Below are positions 30,382 through 35,554 of a DNA stretch of 35,554 bases, piece by piece. Below the pieces are notes generated by a model. It had not been told where the DNA came from, did not search any database, and saw nothing but the letters and a program-made list of their open reading frames with translations. The stretch is from contig JAJPKK010000286.1 in NCBI GenBank assembly GCA_021323775.1, positions 1 to 35,554 of the forward strand, written 5' to 3'. The position numbers were made by a program, and so were the translations under genes. The DNA comes from Hyphomicrobiales bacterium (GTDB taxonomy: Bacteria > Pseudomonadota > Alphaproteobacteria > Rhizobiales > Xanthobacteraceae). The first letter of the stretch is position 1, and every line of letters starts with the position of its first letter.

Positions 30382-31296
30382 ATGAACTATCGCCACGCCT
30401 TTCATGCCGGCAACTTCGCTGATGTGTTCAAGCACATCATCGTTGCTCGCATTCTCACCCACTTGCGGGAGAAGACTGCGCCCTTCCGCGTGATCGACAC
30501 CCACGCCGGGGAAGGTCTCTACGATCTTGCCGGGGAAGAGGCGAGCCGCACCGGCGAATGGCGGGACGGCATCGGTCGGCTCGCTGCGGCAAAGTTGCCG
30601 GCGGACGCCATCACCCTTATGGCGCCCTATTTTGCGGCGCTGCACGCTTGCAATCCCCCTCCCTACCCTCCCCCGCGAGCGGGGCAGGGTAGGGAGGGGG
30701 TGCGCTACTACCCGGGATCTCCGATGCTCGCTCGCCACCTGCTGCGTCCGCAGGATCGCCTTGTCGCTTGCGAGCTTGAGCCGCGCGCCGCGGCCGCGCT
30801 GTCCAGTCACTTGCGTGGATGCGCGACCGCCAAGGCAGTCCACATCGACGGCTGGATTGCGCTCAACGCCTATGTGCCCGCAAAGGAACGCCGCGGACTC
30901 ATAATCGTCGATCCGCCATTCGAACAGCCAGACGATCTGGTCCGCCTCGCCGATGGGGTCACGGCCGCCTACCGCAAATGGCCGACCGGCATTTATGTGA
31001 TGTGGTACCCGGTCAAAGAACGCTATGGCCCGGATCGTTTCATCAAGGCGATGCTGCGGGCCGGCATGGAAAAATGCCTTCGCGCCGAATTTGTCGTCGC
31101 ATCGCCACAGCCGGCTGGCGGATTGAATGCGTGCGGCGTCATCGTGGTGAATCCGCCGTGGCGGCTCGCCGCAGAGATCGGGATTTTTGCTCCGGCGCTC
31201 CTCAACGCGCTCGGCCGCGACAGCGGTCGCGGGTATACCCTCGACGACCTCGCGCCCTCCGGCGCCGCTCGGTTCGGCCAACCTGAGAGTGCTTAA
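30382..31296 (+). CDS. rlmJ: 23S rRNA (adenine2030-N6)-methyltransferase, with in-frame palindrome
   Basis: A 304-residue homologue of RlmJ, which methylates A2030 of 23S rRNA. Family signatures: MNYRHAFHAGNFADVFKHII, VIDTHAGEGLYDLAGEEASRTGEW, VRYYPGSPMLARHLLRPQDRL, the catalytic DPPF in GLIIVDPPFEQPDD (177-180), GIYVMWYPVKER and ACGVIVVNPPWRL. E. coli RlmJ is 280 residues. Residues 92-106 (PPPYPPPRAGQGREG) have no counterpart of that length: in E. coli only about four residues join the same two conserved segments. This insert is encoded by a perfect DNA palindrome. The catalytic core is otherwise intact, so the enzyme is probably active. Confidence 0.93.
   Translation: MNYRHAFHAGNFADVFKHIIVARILTHLREKTAPFRVIDTHAGEGLYDLAGEEASRTGEWRDGIGRLAAAKLPADAITLMAPYFAALHACNPPPYPPPRAGQGREGVRYYPGSPMLARHLLRPQDRLVACELEPRAAAALSSHLRGCATAKAVHIDGWIALNAYVPAKERRGLIIVDPPFEQPDDLVRLADGVTAAYRKWPTGIYVMWYPVKERYGPDRFIKAMLRAGMEKCLRAEFVVASPQPAGGLNACGVIVVNPPWRLAAEIGIFAPALLNALGRDSGRGYTLDDLAPSGAARFGQPESA
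30655..30700. repeat. Palindromic element inserted in frame inside rlmJ
   Basis: A 46-bp element with perfect 15-bp arms (CCCCCTCCCTACCCT and its reverse complement), one C-C mismatch, then a 6-bp inner stem CCCCGC / GCGGGG around a 2-base loop. CCCTCCC...CGCGAGCGGGG palindromes are characteristic dispersed noncoding elements in Bradyrhizobium-type genomes. Here it is translated as a Pro-rich then Gly/Arg-rich loop. Confidence 0.88.
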
Positions 31297-31471
31297 TCCC
31301 CTTCCAGCCTGTGATACCTGTGTTAGGCTGACGACGAGGGCCTGACATTCTGCGTGCTCGTGGGTGGCCTCGGTTTCCGGGACCAGCCACAAAAGTCTAG
31401 CAAGGTGAGAGCCTGGGAATGACGAATATCGGCCCTGCCGCCGTGCCGTGGGGGTCGGCGGCGCGCAACCA

Positions 31472-31490
31472 CGGGATGGGAGTTTTCCCG
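31472..31490 (+). promoter_or_regulatory. Small hairpin over the cold-shock gene ribosome-binding site
   Basis: Just before the ATG, CGGGA (31472-31476) or GGGA (31478-31481) can pair with TCCCG (31486-31490). The Shine-Dalgarno GGGAG lies within this structure, so translation start could be temperature-dependent. The stem is short, and this is inference. Confidence 0.35.
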
Positions 31491-31706
31491 ATGGCAATGA
31501 CCGGCACGGTCAAATTCTTCAATGGCGAACGCGGATATGGCTTCATAAAACCGGATAACGGCGGGCGCGATGTGTTCGTGCACATCACGGCGGTGGAGCA
31601 CGCGGGACTGAAGGCACTCAGCGAAGGGCAGCGGATCACGTTTGATGTCGAGCCCGACAAGAAGGGCAAGGGGCCAAAAGCCGTCAATCTCGCGCTGTCG
31701 AGTTGA
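31491..31706 (+). CDS. CspA family cold-shock protein
   Basis: A 71-residue single cold-shock (OB-fold) domain. RNP1 is RGYGFIKPDN and RNP2 is DVFVHITAVE, after the typical start MTGTVKFFNGE. It binds single-stranded RNA and DNA and acts as an RNA chaperone. The ATG at 31491 gives MAMTGTVKFF; a second ATG six bases on is equally possible. An in-frame ATG at 31419 would add 24 residues unlike the family, so it is rejected. It is 194 bases downstream of rlmJ on the same strand and probably has its own promoter and a structured leader. Alphaproteobacteria carry several csp paralogues, so no letter is assigned. Confidence 0.92.
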   Translation: MAMTGTVKFFNGERGYGFIKPDNGGRDVFVHITAVEHAGLKALSEGQRITFDVEPDKKGKGPKAVNLALSS

Positions 31707-31910
31707 CGGCGACTTCGACGTGCAGGGTGGGCACTCTTCGGCATGCTCAGAGTGAAGCGCACCCACCGAGCGTCGCCCATCCTCACCACGAGGCCGCGTG
31801 TCGACCATTGCCCCAACTCGGTGGGCACACGGCGCGCACCCTTCCGATAGGCTCAGGGAGCGCGCCGTGGCCCGGCCTACATGCTGGGCCGGTCCGGGGT
31901 GACGCCGCGC

Positions 31911-32591
31911 TCAAAAGCGGTAGTTGATGCCGCCGCGCACGACGTTGGTGGTGAGGTTCACGTTGTTGCCGGCCGGCAACCCGCAATCTACCGTGCAGCC
32001 GGCATGTCCGAGATCGACATAGAGATACTCGGCTTTCGCGGTCCAGTTGCCTGAGAGGGCGAATTCCATGCCCCCGCCGACTGTCCAACCCGCATTCGTT
32101 TTGTCGATGCCGGTAAAGCCCGGCACACTGGCTTTGATGTCGCCCACGGCGAGGCCGCCGGTCACATACGGCAGCCAGCGGTCCGCGGCAATGCCGAGGC
32201 GGCCGCGGGCAGTGGCCAAAAAATCATTCCTGGTCTGACAGCCCACATTGCAGTCGGCGAAACTCGCTGTGCCGCGAAGGTGGGTCCAGTCGCCGTCGCC
32301 TTCCACCCCGTAAACGAACTGGCCGAACTGCCAGTTATAGCCAAGCTGACCGCCGACCATGCCGCCGTTCACATCGAAGGATGCCGGCAAACCGTCCCAT
32401 CTCGAACGGCCAAACCCATAGCCTCCGTTGATACCGATGTAGAAGCCGGTCCAATTGTAGGGAGCCGCCACAACAGGCGCTTTGGTCGGGGGAGGGGGTG
32501 GCGGCCGTCGTGCCAGGTCGGCGCCCGATGCGGTCGCGACGACGCCCAGCATCGCGAGCGCTGCGGCTGACGAGAACAGGAATGCTTTCAT
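31911..32591 (-). CDS. Outer-membrane beta-barrel protein (Omp25/RopB-like)
   Basis: A 226-residue exported protein. Signal peptide MKAFLFSSAAALAMLGVVAT, then ADLARRPPPPPPTKAPVV, a proline linker typical of rhizobial small porin-like barrels, then YNWTGFYIGINGGYGFG and alternating strands ending in the outer-membrane terminal signature GGINYRF, which the Bam complex recognises. Four cysteines (CNVGC and CTVDC) probably form loop disulphides. It is a structural or adhesion-type barrel of eight strands by length. A strong ribosome-binding site (GGAGGGA) precedes the ATG, and the AT-rich DNA upstream (32640-32720) is a likely promoter region. Confidence 0.92.
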   Translation of the reverse strand: MKAFLFSSAAALAMLGVVATASGADLARRPPPPPPTKAPVVAAPYNWTGFYIGINGGYGFGRSRWDGLPASFDVNGGMVGGQLGYNWQFGQFVYGVEGDGDWTHLRGTASFADCNVGCQTRNDFLATARGRLGIAADRWLPYVTGGLAVGDIKASVPGFTGIDKTNAGWTVGGGMEFALSGNWTAKAEYLYVDLGHAGCTVDCGLPAGNNVNLTTNVVRGGINYRF

Positions 32592-33145
32592 GTCCGTCCC
32601 TCCTATTCACACGCGGGCGACACCCTATTCAATCATACAGCGATGTCTAGTCACGCTTTCGAGGATTCTTTGTGAACTTGTTGTAATGTATAACAAATTC
32701 TTATCCTGATATTATCGACTTATCGCCATAACAATGTCGATTTGCCGCGTATGAGTACGCTGCACGGTTACGTTGCGAATACTTATTACGTGCAAAATCT
32801 CAGTGACTTATTCGATCAAATCGTCGTTGATCGTACACGGATTTATTTCAAGTCAAATCCGGCAAAAACGAGTCCCGAGGGCAGACGCCTGGAACAATCG
32901 GCGGCGCTGAAGCGGACGAGATTGAAACGTCGGCCAAGAGGGGAAAGCACCCAATCAGATGCCCCTATAGCTTACCGTTGCCGGCGGTTTGACCTTCAAC
33001 CTGCGCTCGAACGAGAAGCCGGCTTCCCCACCCTTCCTGGGACCGCGCGCTCTCCCGCTCCGTCGCGACATAGGACAGGGGGCGGGCAAGACGCCCGTGG
33101 TCCTTAAGTGTTGCCGATCCCGATCATCTGGGCGATGAGACGGCC
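32592..33145. other. 550-bp intergenic region, partly AT-rich
   Basis: The promoter region of the barrel gene on the left and of the SDR gene on the right. About 32630-32870 is much more AT-rich than the rest of the window. A plus frame at 32742-33107 is open for 121 codons but has no ribosome-binding site, and its second half is compositionally like noncoding GC-rich DNA. Near 33082-33100 lies a short family B repeat piece (GGGCAAGACGCCCGTGG). No gene is called. Confidence 0.55.
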
Positions 33146-33916
33146 ATGCCGTCCGCCCCTCCCGCATTGCCGCAGGCTGCGCTCGTCACCGGTGGCGCCC
33201 GACGTATCGGCCGCGCGATCGTGCTGACGCTCGCGCGCGCCGGATATGCGGTTGCAATCCACGCCAACCGGTCGCTCAAGGCGGCGGGCGAGTTGCGCAA
33301 CGATATTGTTCGCAATAGAGGGCGCGCCGGGGTCGTCGCGGCTGATCTTGCCGATCACGACCAAGTACTACGCTTGGTGCCCGCCGCCGTTGCTGCGGTC
33401 GGGCCTTTGACCCTCCTCGTCAACAACGCCTCCGAATTCGCACCGGACGAGATCGGAGATCTTGATCGCGACCGGTTTGATCGCCACTTCGCGGTAAACC
33501 TGCGTGCGCCTCTGTTCCTTGCGCAGGCCTTCGCGGCGCAGGCATCCGCTGGCGGATCGATCGTGAACGTTCTCGATCAGCGCGTTTATCGGCCGAGCCC
33601 GCGTTTTTTTTCTTATGGCTTGGCCAAGAGCGCGCTTCACGTGGCGACCACGACTCTTGCCCAGGCCCTGGCGCCGCATCTGCGCGTGAATGCAGTCGCA
33701 CCAGGCCCTACTTTGCCGAACGTGTGGCAGGATGATGCGGCGTTCGCCCGTCGCACCGCAGCGATGCCGCTCGGGCACGGCCCGACGCCCGAGGAGGTCG
33801 CCGACGCCGTGTTGTTTCTGGCTCGCGCGAACAGCGTCACGGGGGAGACCATTGCGGTCGACGGAGGCCAGCATATCATCTGGCAGGCCATACCCGGCGC
33901 AGGCGCGGACGATTAG
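33146..33916 (+). CDS. SDR oxidoreductase, pteridine-reductase (FolM/PTR1)-like
   Basis: A 256-residue short-chain dehydrogenase. The cofactor motif is TGGARRIGRAIV near residues 15-26, followed by HANRS, an NADPH-type arginine site. Then come LVNNASEFAPD, the active site YGLAK (Tyr and Lys) and VNAVAPGPTLP. Where classical SDRs have Ser, this protein has Asp in NVLDQRVY, the arrangement seen in pteridine reductases PTR1 and FolM. It therefore probably reduces dihydromonapterin, dihydrobiopterin or dihydrofolate. It lies 133 bases upstream of uvrC on the same strand. The first ATG is used; a clear Shine-Dalgarno is not visible. Confidence 0.85.
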   Translation: MPSAPPALPQAALVTGGARRIGRAIVLTLARAGYAVAIHANRSLKAAGELRNDIVRNRGRAGVVAADLADHDQVLRLVPAAVAAVGPLTLLVNNASEFAPDEIGDLDRDRFDRHFAVNLRAPLFLAQAFAAQASAGGSIVNVLDQRVYRPSPRFFSYGLAKSALHVATTTLAQALAPHLRVNAVAPGPTLPNVWQDDAAFARRTAAMPLGHGPTPEEVADAVLFLARANSVTGETIAVDGGQHIIWQAIPGAGADD

Positions 33917-34048
33917 GGCAGGTTCCGGTATGATTGAGTCAACGATGTTGACCGTTTCCCCTCACCTTTCGACGACGGGGAGAGGCGGGGCGCCGCTCGC
34001 TCAACGTTACCGGAAAGTGCTGTGGCGGGGCTGCGCCCGGAACCCGAC

Positions 34049-35554
34049 ATGCAGAAGAAGAATCTCGAACCCGAAATCGACCTGAAGGACGATCCGGAGG
34101 ACGCGCGGCTCCCCGATCTGCCGGAGGACGGCGCGAGTGGTGTTGATTCTGTGCCTGAGGCGGGCCTTGGGGCCGGACGCAGCGTCATTGCGGAGTTCGC
34201 AAAGCACGCGCCGCAGGGTCCCGGGGTCTACCGGATGATCGGCGCCGGCGGCGAGGTCCTCTATGTCGGCAAGGCAAAGAATATCCGCAAGCGCGTCCTG
34301 TCCTATGCGCGTCCCACCGGGGACGTAACCCGCATCGCCCGCATGGTGGCCATCACGGCTTCGATCGAATGCGTCACCACCGCGACGGAGACCGAGGCGC
34401 TGCTGCTGGAGGCGAATCTCATCAAGCGTCTGCGGCCCCGCTTCAACGTGCTGCTGCGCGACGACAAATCGTTTCCGTATATTCTGATTGCAAGAGACGA
34501 ACGGCGGCCCGCCCAGATTCTGAAGCATCGGGGCGCGCGCAACCGCGACGGCGACTATTTCGGGCCGTTCGCGGCCGTCAGCGCCGTCAACCGCACCATC
34601 ACGGCGCTGGAGCGCGCCTTCCTCATCCGCTCTTGCTCGGACGCCGTGTTCGACAGCCGCACGCGTCCGTGCCTGCTCTACCAGATCAAGCGCTGCTCGG
34701 CGCCGTGTACCGGAGAGATATCGCCTCCCGCCTATGACGAGCTGGTGCGCGAGGCGAAGGCGTTCTTGTCGGGCAAGAGCCGCGCCGTAAAGGAAGATCT
34801 CGCCCGCGAAATGGACCGGGCGGCCGAAGCGCTCGATTTCGAGCGCGCCGCCGTGCTGCGCGATCGGCTTGCGGCGCTGTCGGCCGTGCAGGCGCACCAG
34901 GACATCAACCCGCGCGATATCGAGGAGGCCGACGTTTTCGCGGTCTTCCAGGACGGCGGCTTTTTCTGCATCGAGGTGTTCTTCTTTCGCTCCGGCCAGA
35001 ACTGGGGCAATCGCACCTACTTTCCGCGCGCCGACCGCTCGCTGACCCCCAGCGAGGTGTTAGGGGCGTTTCTCGCGCAATTCTACGACGACAAGCCCTG
35101 CCCGCGCTTCATCCTGCTTTCCGATGACATCGAGGATCGCGAATTGCTGGCGCAGGCGTTCACCATCAAAAGCGGCCGCAGAGTGCAGGTCGTTGTGCCG
35201 CAGAGAGGCGGCAAACGCGATGTTGTCGAGCACGCCCTCGCCAATGCGCGCGAGGCGCTTGGCCGTAAGCTCGCCGAAGCGTCCTCGCAGCAACGGCTTC
35301 TTGCTGCGCTGGCGGAGACCTTCGGGTTGGCGGCGCCGCCGCGCCGCATCGAGGTCTACGACAACAGTCATATTCATGGCGCGAACCCGGTCGGCGCCAT
35401 GATCGTCGCGGGGCCCGAGGGCTTGCGTAAGGATCAGTACCGCAAGTTCAACATCAAATCCGCCGACATCGCGCCGGGTGACGATTTCGGCATGATGCGC
35501 GAAGTGCTGATACGGCGCTTCAAGCGTCTTCTCAATGAGAAGCCGCGCGTTGGC
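34049..35554 (+). CDS. uvrC: Excinuclease ABC subunit C, 3' end beyond window
   Basis: The first 502 codons of UvrC, open to the window edge. After an acidic N-terminal extension of about 50 residues comes the GIY-YIG nuclease domain (GPGVYRMI...[13 protein letters not shown]) that makes the 3' incision, then the cysteine motif [15 protein letters not shown], the UVR domain that contacts UvrB ([20 protein letters not shown]), and the start of the RNase H-like domain for the 5' incision ([20 protein letters not shown]). The helix-hairpin-helix pair expected at the C-terminus lies outside. ATG 34049 is used; the extended N-terminus is common in Rhizobiales. No defect is seen in the part present. 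Confidence 0.95.
   Translation, partial: MQKKNLEPEIDLKDDPEDARLPDLPEDGASGVDSVPEAGLGAGRSVIAEFAKHAPQGPGVYRMIGAGGEVLYVGKAKNIRKRVLSYARPTGDVTRIARMVAITASIECVTTATETEALLLEANLIKRLRPRFNVLLRDDKSFPYILIARDERRPAQILKHRGARNRDGDYFGPFAAVSAVNRTITALERAFLIRSCSDAVFDSRTRPCLLYQIKRCSAPCTGEISPPAYDELVREAKAFLSGKSRAVKEDLAREMDRAAEALDFERAAVLRDRLAALSAVQAHQDINPRDIEEADVFAVFQDGGFFCIEVFFFRSGQNWGNRTYFPRADRSLTPSEVLGAFLAQFYDDKPCPRFILLSDDIEDRELLAQAFTIKSGRRVQVVVPQRGGKRDVVEHALANAREALGRKLAEASSQQRLLAALAETFGLAAPPRRIEVYDNSHIHGANPVGAMIVAGPEGLRKDQYRKFNIKSADIAPGDDFGMMREVLIRRFKRLLNEKPRVG

Noticed and set aside
30280-31497. 405-codon minus-strand open frame
   Set aside because: Antisense to rlmJ, which has all its family motifs on the plus strand.
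32742-33107. 121-codon plus frame between the barrel and SDR genes
   Set aside because: No ribosome-binding site; the second half runs through a repeat fragment and has noncoding composition.
1-35554. CRISPR array, tRNA or rRNA genes, insertion sequences, prophage
   Set aside because: No regularly spaced repeats, no tRNA-like cloverleaf or rRNA sequence recognised, and no transposase or integrase reading frame on either strand.

Overview
The window is GC-rich DNA from an alphaproteobacterium, most likely Hyphomicrobiales of the Bradyrhizobium / Rhodopseudomonas / Xanthobacteraceae type. The signs are the smc - DsbA-like - DUF721 - mutY block, a DUF3551 secreted peptide, a PmtA phospholipid methyltransferase, an ECF41-type sigma factor, a rhizobial-type outer-membrane barrel and several families of short dispersed palindromic repeats. 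No rRNA, tRNA, CRISPR array, transposase or phage gene was seen. Most of it reads as ordinary chromosome interrupted by small decayed loci.

Layout. 1-3001: a predicted 52-residue membrane peptide, DUF3551, and the LemA / M48 protease pair. 3150-11243: an Rsm22-like methyltransferase, a DUF1778 antitoxin relic, smc, a DsbA-like thiol protein, DUF721 (DciA-like) and divergent mutY. 11438-16853: a class II aldolase-like protein followed by four lipid-linked genes: pmtA, a DUF962/Mpo1-like membrane protein, a membrane-anchored class III aminotransferase, and a divergent type I phosphatidylserine decarboxylase. 16981-19763: a Pht5-like ligand-binding protein, an ECF41 sigma factor whose divergent partner gene is cut down to a stub, and a DUF4160-like relic. 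19248-23641: a form II cox-type molybdenum hydroxylase operon (S-L-M, then CoxG). 23946-25170: a secreted His/Cys protein of predicted permuted papain fold and a secreted GKAPI-repeat peptide. 25661-28147: ubiA coupled to a secreted protein, divergent from rsmE. 28439-32591: a periplasmic protein, RNase T2, a DUF2786-like protein, rlmJ, a cold-shock protein and an outer-membrane barrel. 33146-35554: a pteridine-reductase-like SDR and uvrC, which runs off the window.

The most unusual points are these. (1) Two ECF41-type promoters face each other in 62 bp between the sigma gene and its destroyed partner, both with a 16-nt spacer. (2) A perfect 15-bp-arm palindrome of an intergenic type lies in frame inside rlmJ, and a related element forms the N-terminal extension of mutY, where a well-placed start codon has fallen out of frame. 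(3) PC-, PE- and lipid-oxidation-type genes cluster around a membrane-anchored aminotransferase of unknown substrate. (4) A secreted His-Cys enzyme candidate lies next to a pentapeptide-repeat protein whose repeats are conserved in residues but not in codons. No complete defence system or other clearly new multi-gene system was found. All functional statements come from reading motifs and residues, not from database searches.
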